In this document: in pieces, positions 19,382-28,235 of the stretch
Position numbering within the stretch: the first letter of the stretch is position 1
Layout of the letters: each line of letters opens with the position of its first letter
NCBI RefSeq assembly: GCF_000379625.1
Contig: NZ_KB903245.1
Coordinates: 215,124-279,123, forward strand
Direction of reading: 5' to 3'
Origin: Actinomycetospora chiangmaiensis DSM 45062
GTDB taxonomy: Bacteria > Actinomycetota > Actinomycetes > Mycobacteriales > Pseudonocardiaceae
Length of the DNA: 64,000 bases
Translations under genes and position numbers: made by a program
Notes under the pieces: generated by a model
The model's database searches: none
Seen by the model: only the letters and a program-made list of their open reading frames with translations
What the model was told of the DNA's origin: nothing

Positions 19382-20236
19382 CTACCCGAGCCGGCGGTTC
19401 AGGTCGTCGAGGTGTCCCGCGGCGCTGCCGTCGATGACCTCGTCGCCGACCTGGATCACCAGGCCGCCGAGCAGCTGCGGGTCGACCTCGAGGTGCACGG
19501 TGATGTCACGCCCGTAGATGCGCGCGAGCACACCGGCGAGCCGCTCCTGCTGCTCGGCCGACAGCTCGACCGCGGAGCGCACGGTGGCGACGGACCGCTG
19601 GCGCCGGTCGGCGGCCAGCTCGGCGAGCCGCTCCAGCCCCGTGGAGATGTGGTGGGTCAGGGGGTGGGCGACGAGCTGCGAGGCCAGCCGACGGGTGATC
19701 GGCTCCGCCTTGTTCTCCAGCAGGTCGTCGAGCACCTTCTGCTTGCCCGTCGGGTCGGCGGACGGGCTGCCGAGCAGCCGCTCGAGGTCGGGCTGCCCGC
19801 CGACGATCCGGCCGAGGCGGAAGAGCTCGTCCTCCACCGCGTCCAGGCGGCCGTCGGCCTCGGCGGCCGCCAGCAGCGCCTCCCGCCCGACGACGCGCAG
19901 CGCCTGGACGAGGTCCGCGGGCTTCGACCAGGAGGCCTTCGCCGCCGCCTTCACGACGTCGGCGACCGGGCGGCCGACCTGGTTGTCGAACACGCGCCCG
20001 GCGAGCCCCTCGCGGGCCTCCGGGTCCGTCGACGAGTCCGCGAGCGTGCGGCGCAGCACGGCCTCGCGGTCGAGGAGGTCGGCCACGGCGTCGAGCTGCT
20101 CGCCGGTGGTCACCAGGTCGTCGGAGGAGGCGTCGCGGGTGACCTCGTCGAAGCGGCGGCGGACGCCCTGCAACGACTCCCGGCTGGTGGCGCGGAAGTC
20201 CGCGACCAGCGCGGCCGTACCCGTCGCCGCGGTCAT
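19382..20236 (-). CDS. atpH: ATP synthase delta subunit
   Basis: 284 aa, the long actinobacterial form (about 180 in E. coli). It connects F1 to the b-subunit stator. The C-terminal third (SVATVRSAVELSAEQQERLAGVLARIYG...VDPQLLGGLVIQVGDEVIDGSAAGHLDDL) is the conserved OSCP/delta signature. ATG overlaps the atpF stop (ATGA). Unlike mycobacteria, delta is not fused to a second b-type subunit. Confidence 0.95.
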   Translation of the reverse strand: MTAATGTAALVADFRATSRESLQGVRRRFDEVTRDASSDDLVTTGEQLDAVADLLDREAVLRRTLADSSTDPEAREGLAGRVFDNQVGRPVADVVKAAAKASWSKPADLVQALRVVGREALLAAAEADGRLDAVEDELFRLGRIVGGQPDLERLLGSPSADPTGKQKVLDDLLENKAEPITRRLASQLVAHPLTHHISTGLERLAELAADRRQRSVATVRSAVELSAEQQERLAGVLARIYGRDITVHLEVDPQLLGGLVIQVGDEVIDGSAAGHLDDLNRRLG

Positions 20237-20823
20237 GCGCCTACTCCGTTCCCCGTGTTCGTACTCGCTGCCGATCCGTTCGACCGGCTCGACATCGACT
20301 CCAGGTTGTCGAGGAACGAGTCGACCGACCGGGACTTCGCGGTGTCGTCGGACAGCGACGCGGCGACGATGCGCCGCGCCAGTTCGACGGAGCCCGCGCC
20401 GACCTCGGAGCGCAGCTCGGAGACCGTGCGCGCCCGGGAGGCGTCCACGCTCTGCCGGCCCTGCGCCTTGATCCGCTCGGCCTCCTCGGCCGCGTTCTCC
20501 GCGAGATCGGTCTTGATGCGTTCCGCGTCGGCCCGGGCGTCGTCCCGGATCCGCGCGGCCTCGTTGTCGACCTCGCCCAGCCGGGCGCGCGAACGCTCGA
20601 GCTGCGCCTGGGCGTCGTCGTACTCGGACTTCGCCCGCTCCATCCCGTCGCGCAACCGCGTCACGTCCTGGTCGTGGGACCGGACGAGGCTCGGCCATGC
20701 GTACCTGCCGATGATGAAGACGAGCACGGCGAACGCGATGAAGCCGACGACGATCTCGGCCAGGTGCGGCAGCGCGGCACCGGGCTCGCCGGCCTCCTGC
20801 GCCACCACCACGATGACGTTCAT
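20233..20823 (-). CDS. atpF: ATP synthase b subunit
   Basis: 196 aa. One transmembrane helix (about 22-42, LAEIVVGFIAFAVLVFIIGR) followed by a long charged coiled coil (about 50-165) that forms the peripheral stalk. The Ser/Asn-rich last 25 residues are low-complexity. The stop overlaps the atpH start by 4 bp. Confidence 0.95.
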   Translation of the reverse strand: MNVIVVVAQEAGEPGAALPHLAEIVVGFIAFAVLVFIIGRYAWPSLVRSHDQDVTRLRDGMERAKSEYDDAQAQLERSRARLGEVDNEAARIRDDARADAERIKTDLAENAAEEAERIKAQGRQSVDASRARTVSELRSEVGAGSVELARRIVAASLSDDTAKSRSVDSFLDNLESMSSRSNGSAASTNTGNGVGA

Positions 20824-20873
20824 GTGCTTCCTCCGCCTGTCAGGGAGTCAGCCCGCGATGCGCGGGGGTCGGC

Positions 20874-21083
20874 TCACTGGAGGGCGAAGGCGAGGACCAG
20901 GCCCAGGATGGCGAGGGCCTCGGAGAGGGCGAAGCCGATGAAGGCGATCGACTGCAGCTGGCCACGGGCCTCGGGCTGGCGGGCGACGCCGTTGATGAAG
21001 GCGGCGAAGACGATGCCGACGCCGATACCCGGGCCGATGGCCGAGAGACCGTAACCGACGACGTTGAGGTTTCCGGAGAGCAT
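20874..21083 (-). CDS. atpE: ATP synthase c subunit
   Basis: 69 aa hairpin of two helices. The glycine-rich first helix ([29 protein letters not shown]) and the second helix with the proton-binding Glu in [19 protein letters not shown] are clear. It forms the proton-driven ring, the target of bedaquiline in mycobacteria. SD-like GGACG precedes the ATG. Confidence 0.97.
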   Translation of the reverse strand: MLSGNLNVVGYGLSAIGPGIGVGIVFAAFINGVARQPEARGQLQSIAFIGFALSEALAILGLVLAFALQ

Positions 21084-21134
21084 TCCAGCGTCCTTTCGCG
21101 GTGCGGGAGGAGGTTCGGTGGTGTGACCGGCGAG

Positions 21135-21956
21135 CTAGTGCTCGTCGGCCAGGGAGGCGCCGATGTAGGACGCCGTGAGGATCGTGAAGATGTAGGCCTG
21201 CACGAGCTGGATGAACGCCTCGAACCCGGTGAAGACCAGCGCCATCGCGAACGAGCCGACGGAGAGCACCTTCAGCAGCACCGAGTCGGCGATGAGCAGC
21301 ATGTACTCGGCGCCGAAGACGAACAGCAGCAGCACGAGGTGACCCGCGAACATGTTCCCGAACAACCGGAACGCGAGGGTCACCGGACGCAGCAGGATGT
21401 TCGAGAGGAATTCGATCGGGGTGAGGATGATGCGGACCCAGCCCGGCACGCCGGGGGGCCACGTCATGAGCCTGATGTAGCCGCCGAACCCCTGCTTGCG
21501 GATGCCGACGATGTTGTAGATCAACCACGTCAGGATCGCCATCGCGTAGGCCATGCCCGGGTGGGAGAACGTGGGGAACTGGATCAGCGGGATGATCCCG
21601 AAGAGGTTGTTCACCACGAGGAACGCGAAGAGCGCCACCAGGTAGGGCACGAACTTGCGGAACTCGGGCCCGATGTTGTCGCGGGCGATCGAGTCCCGCA
21701 CCAACACGTGGAACTTCTCGGCGAGCCACTGCGTCCGTCCCGGCAACAGTTGCGCGGAACGCGTGGCGATCGCGAAGAAGCCGAGGATCAGCACCACGCT
21801 GAAGATCAGCTGGATGACGGGCTTGTCGACGTACTCGAGGACCGGCACCCCCTGGAACATCGGGGGGATGTTGAAGTCCTCGCCGCTCGGGGCCTTGAAG
21901 CCGGGGGCCGGCGGCTGAGGCGCCTGCGACAGCCACGTCGGCAACGACGAGATCAC
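21135..21956 (-). CDS. atpB: ATP synthase a subunit
   Basis: 273 aa integral membrane protein with five to six helices. The essential Arg lies in LRPVTLAFRLFGNMFAGHL, and NLFGIIPLIQFPTFSHPG is typical. It provides the proton half-channels next to the c-ring. The start overlaps the upstream small membrane-protein gene by 4 bp. Confidence 0.96.
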   Translation of the reverse strand: MISSLPTWLSQAPQPPAPGFKAPSGEDFNIPPMFQGVPVLEYVDKPVIQLIFSVVLILGFFAIATRSAQLLPGRTQWLAEKFHVLVRDSIARDNIGPEFRKFVPYLVALFAFLVVNNLFGIIPLIQFPTFSHPGMAYAMAILTWLIYNIVGIRKQGFGGYIRLMTWPPGVPGWVRIILTPIEFLSNILLRPVTLAFRLFGNMFAGHLVLLLFVFGAEYMLLIADSVLLKVLSVGSFAMALVFTGFEAFIQLVQAYIFTILTASYIGASLADEH

Positions 21957-22270
21957 CCGGGCTCCTTCCGGTCCTGCTGCCCGGTCTGTTCACCGGAACG
22001 CGAGGGTGATTGGGCCGGACGGGTGTCCGGCGGAACGTAAAGGTAGCGGATGTAGATCAGCGCGAAGGACGCCGCCCCGCCGAGCAACAGCCCGACGAGG
22101 AGCACCCAGCGTGTACCCAACAGAAGGTCGATCCCCCACCCGATACCACCGAAGAGGAGGAAACCGGCGAGGAGGTGCGACAGGACGGTCCAACCTTCGG
22201 CCACCGGAGGGTGTGCGGCAGCACCCTGAGGGGTGCGACCCGCATCACCGCGGAGGCTGTCCTGCGCCAT
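21953..22270 (-). CDS. AtpZ-like small membrane protein (F0F1 ATPase-associated)
   Basis: 105 aa from ATG at 22270, which lies 7 nt after a TATGGT hexamer; a GTG at 22375 would give 140 aa but adds unlikely sequence. Two transmembrane helices (WTVLSHLLAGFLLFGGIGWGIDLLL and VLLVGLLLGGAASFALIYIRYLY) match the ATPase_gene1/AtpZ family, found upstream of atpB and proposed to act in Mg2+/Ca2+ supply or assembly. Coupled to atpB by an ATGA overlap. Confidence 0.8.
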   Translation of the reverse strand: MAQDSLRGDAGRTPQGAAAHPPVAEGWTVLSHLLAGFLLFGGIGWGIDLLLGTRWVLLVGLLLGGAASFALIYIRYLYVPPDTRPAQSPSRSGEQTGQQDRKEPG

Positions 22271-22277
22271 CGCGCGC

Positions 22278-22283
22278 ACCATA
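22278..22283 (-). promoter_or_regulatory. -10 hexamer (TATGGT), likely atp operon promoter
   Basis: Ends 7 nt before the AtpZ-like ATG, within the 101-bp gap after the AtpI-like gene, so it could drive the whole atp operon as a leaderless mRNA. Confidence 0.5.
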
Positions 22284-22371
22284 TCAGGGCGATCACGACA
22301 GTCGACTACGGACTGTCGGAGGTCACACGCCCCACCATCGGGTGACCAACCGGATGAAGCGGACGGACCGG

Positions 22372-22833
22372 TCACGTGGCGATGGTGGGAATCTTGGCCC
22401 GCGCGAACGCCACGGTCTCGCCGAGCACGAAGACGAGCGCCACCGGCCCGAGGGCCAGCGCGAAGATCCGGGTGTCGACGAGCGCGAGCCGGTCGAGCAC
22501 GATCAGCAGCACCGCGAGCACCGCCAGCTTCGTCACGAGGCTGATCATGGCGATGCCCATGACGACGACGGGGGCGGAGCTCGCCGTCCAGCGCATCACC
22601 AGCGGCCCGAGGGCGCAGACGACGAGGGCGACGACGGCCCCGAACACCGCGGTGCCCAGCCCGGCTCCACCGGCGAGGACGCCCGCCAGGACCACGACCA
22701 CGACGGCCACGACGACGGCGGGGATCAGACCGCCGCGCAGCATGGCGCCGCTGACCTGCTGGACCTGGACGCCGACGGCGGCGGCGAGCCGGTCCTCCGC
22801 ACCGGGCTCGACGCCGGCGCTCGGTTCGTTCAT
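22372..22833 (-). CDS. AtpI-like ATP synthase protein I
   Basis: 153 aa. Four hydrophobic helices after a polar N-terminus (VSGAMLRGGLIPAVVVAVVVVVLAGVL..., AVFGAVVALVVCALGPLVM, VVMGIAMISLVTKLAVLAVLLIVL, ALALGPVALVFVLGETVAFARA). This arrangement and the position between wecA and atpB match the Rv1303-type ATP synthase I protein, an assembly factor for the c-ring in other bacteria. The start is 19 bp from the wecA stop. Confidence 0.8.
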   Translation of the reverse strand: MNEPSAGVEPGAEDRLAAAVGVQVQQVSGAMLRGGLIPAVVVAVVVVVLAGVLAGGAGLGTAVFGAVVALVVCALGPLVMRWTASSAPVVVMGIAMISLVTKLAVLAVLLIVLDRLALVDTRIFALALGPVALVFVLGETVAFARAKIPTIAT

Positions 22834-22852
22834 CGGTGACTCTCCGGGAGGA

Positions 22853-24007
22853 TCAGGGACGGGCGGTCCGGCGCAGGCGCGGCACCGCCGAGGCGAGCAG
22901 GGCCACCAGCAGCCCGAGGGCGACCAGCCAGACCACGAGGAAGACGTCGGTGATGAGGGCCAGGGCGACTGCGCCGAACGCGAACACCCCGGCCCACAGG
23001 TAGATCAGCAGCACGGCCCGCCGTTGCGAGTGCCCGAACTCGAGCAGGCGGTGGTGCAGGTGCATCTTGTCCGGGGCGAACGGGCTGCGCCCGGCCCGCG
23101 TCCGGCGTACCACGGCGAGCAGCAGGTCGACCAGCGGCACCAGGACCACGGCGGCGACCACCACGATCGGCGCGAGCAGGGCGACCGCGTTGCGCGGTGC
23201 GGAGTCGGAGTAGGTGATCCGGCCCGACGCCGTGGTGGTGGCCGCGGCCAGCATCAGGCCGATCAGCATCGAGCCGGAGTCGCCCATGAAGATGCGGGCG
23301 GGCTGGAAGTTGTGCGGCAGGAACCCCGCGCACGCCCCCGCCAGGACGGCGGCGATGAGCGCGGGCGGGTAGGCGGTGACGTCCCCGTCGCGCTGGCCGA
23401 GCAGCCCGAGCGAGTACGCGAGGACCGCCAGGGCGGCGATCAGGCCGATGCCCGCGGCCAGCCCGTCGAGGCCGTCGACGAAGTTGATCGCGTTCACCAG
23501 CACCACGGTGAGGAAGACCGTGAGGATGACGCCCTGGTCGGGACCGAGGATGAGCAACGTGCCCGACCCGCCGTCGGGAACGGGCAGGATGAGCCACTGC
23601 ACCCCGAGCAGGACCATGACGCCCGCCGACGTGGCCTGCCCGGCGAGCTTGGTGAGGGCGTCGACGCCGAAGCGGTCGTCCAGCGCGCCGACCAGGCAGA
23701 TCAGTCCCCCGGCGACGATGACCGCCCGGGTCTCCGACGAGTAGTCGAAGGCGCGCCGCAGCACCGGCAGCTGCGAGGCCACGAACACCCCGGCGAGGAC
23801 GCCGATGTACATGGCGACGCCGCCGAGGCGCGGGACCGGCACGGTGTGGACGTCGCGCCCGCGCGGGACCGCGATGGCCCCGGCGCGGATGGCGAGCCGC
23901 CGGACGACGCCGGTGACCAGGAACGTCACCACCGCCGCGCAGAGCGCCACCAGGAGGTACTCCCGGATCGGCAGGCCCTGCGGGGCGAACGGTGGCGACG
24001 GGTCCAC
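22853..24007 (-). CDS. wecA: Polyprenyl-phosphate GlcNAc-1-phosphate transferase (WecA-like)
   Basis: 384 aa, about eleven transmembrane helices. It transfers a sugar-1-phosphate from a UDP-sugar to decaprenyl/undecaprenyl phosphate on the inner membrane, starting arabinogalactan-linker or other glycan synthesis. Family motifs are present: [51 protein letters not shown] and the [13 protein letters not shown] histidine region. GTG start lies 7 nt after TAGTCT. It matches the Rv1302 position in mycobacteria, where this enzyme makes decaprenyl-P-P-GlcNAc. Confidence 0.93.
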   Translation of the reverse strand: MDPSPPFAPQGLPIREYLLVALCAAVVTFLVTGVVRRLAIRAGAIAVPRGRDVHTVPVPRLGGVAMYIGVLAGVFVASQLPVLRRAFDYSSETRAVIVAGGLICLVGALDDRFGVDALTKLAGQATSAGVMVLLGVQWLILPVPDGGSGTLLILGPDQGVILTVFLTVVLVNAINFVDGLDGLAAGIGLIAALAVLAYSLGLLGQRDGDVTAYPPALIAAVLAGACAGFLPHNFQPARIFMGDSGSMLIGLMLAAATTTASGRITYSDSAPRNAVALLAPIVVVAAVVLVPLVDLLLAVVRRTRAGRSPFAPDKMHLHHRLLEFGHSQRRAVLLIYLWAGVFAFGAVALALITDVFLVVWLVALGLLVALLASAVPRLRRTARP

Positions 24008-24014
24008 GACCGTC

Positions 24015-24020
24015 AGACTA
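24015..24020 (-). promoter_or_regulatory. -10 hexamer (TAGTCT) for leaderless wecA mRNA
   Basis: Sits in the 15-bp gap after the glyA stop and ends 7 nt before the wecA GTG. It would separate wecA transcription from glyA. Confidence 0.55.
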
Positions 24021-24022
24021 GG

Positions 24023-25309
24023 TCAGCCCCGGGGGTAGGCCGGGAAGCGCCCCACCAGGGCCGACACGGCGTCCCGGGTGTCGGCGAGCGTGCGCTTGCC
24101 GTCCTCGGTGGTCTCGTCGGCGGTGACGGCCGCCGCGATGAGGCGCGCGACCTCCGGCATCTCGGCCGGCGTCATCCCCTGCGTCGTGATCGACGGGGAG
24201 CCGACGCGGATGCCCGAGGCCACCATCGGGGGCTGCGTGTCGTACGGGATCGCGTTCTTGTTCAGCGTGATGGCGGCGAGCCCGCTGCGGGCCTCGGCCT
24301 CCTTGCCGGTGACCCCGAGCGGCGACAGGTCGAGCAGCGACAGGTGGGTGTCGGTGCCGCCGGAGATGGCGCGCATCCCGTGCTCCACCAGCCCCGCGGT
24401 GAGGGCCTGCGCGTTCTCGATGACCGTCCGGGCGTACTGCTGGTACTCCGGGGTCGCGGCCTCGGCGAGGGCGACGGCCTTGCCGGCGACGGCGTGCATG
24501 AGCGGCCCGCCCTGCAGGAACGGGAAGACTGCCTTGTCCAGGGCCTTCGCGTGCTCGGCCTTCGAGACGAGCATGCCGCCGCGCGGGCCGCGCAGGACCT
24601 TGTGGGTGGTGAAGGTGACGACGTCGGCGTAGGGCACCGGGCTGGGGATCGCCTGGCCGGCGACGAGCCCGATGAAGTGGGCCGCGTCGACCCAGAGGAT
24701 CGCGCCGATCTCGTCGGCGATCTCGCGGAACCGCGCGAAGTCGATGAGGCGGGGGTACGCCGTGGCGCCCGCGACGATCATCTTCGGCCGGTGCTCGAGC
24801 GCGAGGTCGCGCACCTGGTCGTAGTCGATGAGGTGGTCGTCCTCGCGCACCGTGTAGGGCACGGGCTCGAACCACTTGCCCGAGAAGCTCACCTTCGCGC
24901 CGTGCGTGAGGTGGCCGCCGTGCGGCAGCGACATGGCGAGCACCTTGTCGCCCGGCTGGCAGAACGCGGCGTACACCGCGAGGTTCGCGTTCGCGCCGGA
25001 GTGCGGCTGCAGGTTCGCGTGCTCGGCGCCGAAGAGGGCCTTGGCCCGCTCGATGCCGATCTCCTCGGCGCGGTCGACGACCTCGCAGCCGCCGTAGTAG
25101 CGGCGGCCGGGGTAGCCCTCGGCGTACTTGTTCGACAGCGTCGACCCGAGCGCCGCGAGGACCGCGGGGCTGGTCAGGTTCTCGCTCGCGATGAGCTGGA
25201 GTCCGCCGCGGAGCCGACCGAGTTCGTCGTCGAGGACCTGCGCGATCTCGGGGTCGACGGCGGAGAGGGACCCGAAGTCCGGGCCCCAGAAGTGGTCGGT
25301 GCTTGCCAC
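24023..25309 (-). CDS. glyA: Serine hydroxymethyltransferase
   Basis: 428 aa from GTG at 25309 ([12 protein letters not shown]); an upstream start at 25324 adds only five residues. PLP enzyme interconverting serine and glycine with tetrahydrofolate, the main one-carbon source. [46 protein letters not shown], and the PLP-lysine segment [16 protein letters not shown] are intact. It is not part of the mycobacterial version of this gene cluster, so it marks a local rearrangement. No glycine riboswitch is visible in the 99 bp upstream. Confidence 0.96.
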   Translation of the reverse strand: MASTDHFWGPDFGSLSAVDPEIAQVLDDELGRLRGGLQLIASENLTSPAVLAALGSTLSNKYAEGYPGRRYYGGCEVVDRAEEIGIERAKALFGAEHANLQPHSGANANLAVYAAFCQPGDKVLAMSLPHGGHLTHGAKVSFSGKWFEPVPYTVREDDHLIDYDQVRDLALEHRPKMIVAGATAYPRLIDFARFREIADEIGAILWVDAAHFIGLVAGQAIPSPVPYADVVTFTTHKVLRGPRGGMLVSKAEHAKALDKAVFPFLQGGPLMHAVAGKAVALAEAATPEYQQYARTVIENAQALTAGLVEHGMRAISGGTDTHLSLLDLSPLGVTGKEAEARSGLAAITLNKNAIPYDTQPPMVASGIRVGSPSITTQGMTPAEMPEVARLIAAAVTADETTEDGKRTLADTRDAVSALVGRFPAYPRG

Positions 25310-25408
25310 GGTGCAGTACCTCACTCAGGTCGGGATGTCGGCGTCGATCGACGGTACCCGCCGTTCGGCGGACGGACCGGGTGCTTTGTGCGCCCTGTCA
25401 CCGCCTCG

Positions 25409-26419
25409 TCACCAGTCGGCGATCGTCAGCGACGTGCTCGGTCGCGGGCGTTCCTGCAGGCCACGGGCCCGGTAGTCCCAGGCCGCGAGCCCGATCATCG
25501 CGCCGTTGTCGGTGGACCAGCGCAGGGGCGGCAGGCACAGCTCGACGCCGGTCCCGCTGCACAGCGCCGCCGCCCGCTCGCGCAGCTGCGGGCTCGCCGC
25601 CACCCCGCCCACGACGACGAGGCACCGGCTCGGGTACCGCTCCAGCGCCTTGCGGCACTTCGACAGCAGCACGTCGAGGCACGCCTCCACGAAGCTCGCC
25701 GCGACGTCGGCCGGCGGGTGGTCCGGGTTCGCCGCGAGGAACCGCGACACCGCGGACTTCAGCCCGGAGAAGGAGAAGTCCAGCTCCAGGTCCCTGCCCG
25801 GGCGGGGAAGGTCGACGTCGGGGGTCCCGGTCTTCGCGAGCCGGTCGATCGCCGGGCCGCCGGGGTAGCCGAGGCCGAGCATGCGGGCGACCTTGTCGTA
25901 GGCCTCCCCCACCGAGTCGTCGCGCGTGGACCCGACGAGGGCGACGTCCCCGTTCTCCTGCACGTGCGCGAGCAGCGTGTGGCCGCCGGACACGAGCAGC
26001 ACCATCGCCGGGTACGTCACGCGCTGCTCGTCGAGGTCGGCCGAACGTAGGTGCCCGCGCAGGTGGTTCACGCCGTACACCGGCAGGCCCCACCCGTCGC
26101 CCAGCCCGACCGCGGAGTTCGTCCCGACGACGAGGCTGCCGATCAGCCCCGGACCGCGCGTCACCCCGATCGCGGTGAGGTCGGCCGGGGTGAGCCCGGC
26201 GTCGTCGAGCACCTTGCGGACGGTCGGCAGGATCGCGTCGACGTGCGCGCGGCTCGCCATCTCGGGGTAGACGCCGCCGTAGCGGTCGTGCAGCTCGACC
26301 TGACTCGCGACCGCCGACGCGACGACCGTGCCGTCGGGCCGGACGATCGCGACACCGGTGTCGTCGCACGAGGTCTCGATGCCCAGCATGAGTTCGTCCG
26401 GGGCGATCGGGTCAGCCAT
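25409..26419 (-). CDS. tsaD: tRNA N6-adenosine threonylcarbamoyltransferase TsaD
   Basis: 336 aa. ASKHA-fold protein that transfers threonylcarbamoyl to A37 of ANN-decoding tRNAs (t6A). Visible: LGIETSCDDTGVAIV at the N-terminus, the metal-binding VNHLRGHLRS (HxxxH), LLVSGGHTLL, FSFSGLKSAV, VVVGGVAASPQLR and CLPPLRWSTDNGAMI. It overlaps the upstream TsaB-Sua5 gene by 8 bp, so the t6A enzymes are made together. Confidence 0.96.
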   Translation of the reverse strand: MADPIAPDELMLGIETSCDDTGVAIVRPDGTVVASAVASQVELHDRYGGVYPEMASRAHVDAILPTVRKVLDDAGLTPADLTAIGVTRGPGLIGSLVVGTNSAVGLGDGWGLPVYGVNHLRGHLRSADLDEQRVTYPAMVLLVSGGHTLLAHVQENGDVALVGSTRDDSVGEAYDKVARMLGLGYPGGPAIDRLAKTGTPDVDLPRPGRDLELDFSFSGLKSAVSRFLAANPDHPPADVAASFVEACLDVLLSKCRKALERYPSRCLVVVGGVAASPQLRERAAALCSGTGVELCLPPLRWSTDNGAMIGLAAWDYRARGLQERPRPSTSLTIADW

Positions 26420-27722
26420 GGGTCAGCACCCTCTCGATCTCCGCCGCCGGGATCGCGCCCTCGCGCTCGATGCGCGGCGTCTCCAGGTGGCAGTTGACGA
26501 CCGTCGACGGCACCCCCGAGCGCTCCCCGCCGTCGACGACGGCGTCGGGGCGGCCGGCGAGCTGGGCGAGGATGGGGCCGGTCGCCTGGGCGGTCGGTTC
26601 GCCGTGCGCGTTCGCGCTGGTCACGAGCAGGGCGCCGACGTCGGAGAGCAGGGCGCGCAGGTCGGGGTCGGCCGGCACGCGCACGCCGACCTCGGCGCGC
26701 CCGGCCAGCCACGCGGGCGCCGTGTCGTCGATGCCGAGCGCCACGGTGATCGGTCCCGGGGAGAAGGCGCCGAGCAGCCGCCGCGCGGTGTCGGGCACCT
26801 CGACGCCGAGGCTCGGCAGTTCGTCGGGGGTGGCCACCATGATCGGCAGCTCCCGGGTCCGCGGTCGCGCCTTGAGCGCGAACAGCGTGTCGATCGCCTC
26901 CCGACGGCGCGGGTGGACGGCCAGCCCGTACACCGTGTCGGTCGGCAGCAGGGCGACGCCGCCCGCGAGCAGCGCCTCCCGCGCGGCGGCCCAGGCGTCG
27001 CCGCGGAACCGCACGCTCGACTCGGTGAGCGGCGCGGCGCTGACCACGGGCGGCTCGTGGTCACCGCACCGCAGCGCGGCGACGAGGTCGTCGATCTCGG
27101 GCGCGTCGATCCCGGCGTCGGTCGCCTCGACCCCGAGATCGGCGAGCAGGGCCAGTGCCTGCGGTCGCTTGGCCCCGGCGACGCGGAGGCCGACGCCCGG
27201 ATTCGGACGAACGGCCCGTTCGTCACCCTCTTCCGTGACGAACGGGCCGTTCGTGGCAGCGGAGGTGCCCGAGGTGACCGCGCCCGGCGTCGGGAAGAGG
27301 TCCTTCAGGACGACCGCGAGGTCGCCGTGGCGGGTCGCGACGGTGCCGTCGGCGCGGGTCAGGGCCGCATAGACGGCGGTACCACCGGCCATCCGCAGGG
27401 CGAGCGTGGGCCCGCCCCGGCTCAGCAGGGCGAGCGCGTCGAGGCCGATGACCGGGATCTCCCGGGCGAACGCGACGGCGTTGACGTAGGCGATCCCGGC
27501 GCGCACCGAGGCGAGATTGCCGGGGCCGACGTCGACGGCGAGTCGGTCGAGGTCGGCCACCGTGCGTCCGCCCTCGGCGATGACGGAGCTCGCGAGCACG
27601 CCGACGTCGACGAAGCCGGGGTCGGAGCGGTCGGCGCTCGCCCGGGCGAGCACCTCGTCGTCGTCGAGCAGGGCGACGCCGTAGACGCGGGAGGAGGTCT
27701 CGACGGCGAGGGTGAGGGTCAC
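26412..27722 (-). CDS. TsaB-Sua5/TsaC fusion protein (t6A synthesis)
   Basis: 436 aa from GTG at 27722, overlapping the tsaE stop (GTGA). Residues about 1-145 are a TsaB-like ASKHA domain (LTLAVETSSRVYGVALLDDD, LAVDVGPGNLASVRAGIAYVNA, PVIGLDALALL). Residues about 235-436 are a complete Sua5/YrdC domain (GGVALLPTDTVYGLAVHP, LFALKARPRTRELPIMV, GPITVALG, VTSANAHGEPT, PSTVVNCHL). Sua5 makes threonylcarbamoyl-AMP from Thr, bicarbonate and ATP; TsaB is the scaffold for TsaD. The usual TsaB partner in fusions is RimI, which is absent here. The linker (about 150-235) contains an inverted-repeat insertion (about residues 157-172). A second stand-alone Sua5 gene lies at 28236. Confidence 0.9.
   Translation of the reverse strand: MTLTLAVETSSRVYGVALLDDDEVLARASADRSDPGFVDVGVLASSVIAEGGRTVADLDRLAVDVGPGNLASVRAGIAYVNAVAFAREIPVIGLDALALLSRGGPTLALRMAGGTAVYAALTRADGTVATRHGDLAVVLKDLFPTPGAVTSGTSAATNGPFVTEEGDERAVRPNPGVGLRVAGAKRPQALALLADLGVEATDAGIDAPEIDDLVAALRCGDHEPPVVSAAPLTESSVRFRGDAWAAAREALLAGGVALLPTDTVYGLAVHPRRREAIDTLFALKARPRTRELPIMVATPDELPSLGVEVPDTARRLLGAFSPGPITVALGIDDTAPAWLAGRAEVGVRVPADPDLRALLSDVGALLVTSANAHGEPTAQATGPILAQLAGRPDAVVDGGERSGVPSTVVNCHLETPRIEREGAIPAAEIERVLTHG
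27207..27254. repeat. Inverted repeat within the TsaB-Sua5 linker
   Basis: Perfect 20-bp arms (acgaacggcccgttcgtcac and complement) around an 8-nt loop; each arm is itself nearly palindromic. It is in frame and encodes roughly TNGPFVTEEGDERAV in the interdomain linker. Confidence 0.93.
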
Positions 27723-28180
27723 GCGTGCACCGCCACCGCGTTCAGGACCGCGTCCCACCGGCCGGCGCCGGTCAGCGTGATCGTCCGCCCCGTGTCGCCG
27801 TGCTTCGCGAAGGTCAGGTTCAGCGGCTCGGGGAACTCCGAGGCGACGAGGCCGGCCCACTCGATCACCGCGATCACCTCGTCGAGGTACTCGTCGAGCC
27901 CGAGGTCGCGGAACTCGGCGACGTCGTCGAGCCGGTAGGTGTCGACGTGCAGCACCCGCGGCCCCGGGGTGTCGTAGAAGTTGGCCAGGGAGAACGTCGG
28001 GCTGGTCACCGCCGCGTCGGAACCCAGCGCGGCCACCAGCGCGCGCGTGAAGGTCGTCTTGCCGGCCGCCAGGTCCCCGGTCAGCAGCAGGGCGTCGCCC
28101 GCGCGCAGGTGGGGGGCGATGGCCGCCGCGACGCGCGCCGTGTCGTCCGGTCCGCCGCTGGAGAAGGTCACCTCGTTCAT
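27719..28180 (-). CDS. tsaE: tRNA threonylcarbamoyladenosine biosynthesis ATPase TsaE
   Basis: 153 aa. P-loop ATPase of the t6A complex: Walker A LLTGDLAAGKTTFTRALV, SPTFSLANFYDT, LHVDTYRLDDVAEFRDLGLDEYL and VIEWAG are the TsaE pattern. ATG at 28180 is preceded 9 nt upstream by TATCAT and also has GGAG close by. First gene of the tsaE-tsaB/sua5-tsaD operon. Confidence 0.94.
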   Translation of the reverse strand: MNEVTFSSGGPDDTARVAAAIAPHLRAGDALLLTGDLAAGKTTFTRALVAALGSDAAVTSPTFSLANFYDTPGPRVLHVDTYRLDDVAEFRDLGLDEYLDEVIAVIEWAGLVASEFPEPLNLTFAKHGDTGRTITLTGAGRWDAVLNAVAVHA

Positions 28181-28189
28181 CGCGACTCC

Positions 28190-28195
28190 ATGATA
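28190..28195 (-). promoter_or_regulatory. -10 hexamer (TATCAT) for the t6A operon
   Basis: Close to the TATAAT consensus, 9 nt before the tsaE ATG in the 55-bp gap after the sua5 gene. Confidence 0.5.
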
Positions 28196-28235
28196 GGAGC
28201 CCACGCCGACCGTCCGACGGCGTGCCCTCGGACCC

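Noticed and set aside
25310-25408. Glycine riboswitch upstream of glyA
   Set aside because: 99 bp without the paired stems of the glycine aptamer.
27719-28180. Very early start of tsaE at 28204
   Set aside because: Adds MGSYHGVA from promoter sequence (TATCAT); ATG 28180 is well placed and conserved.
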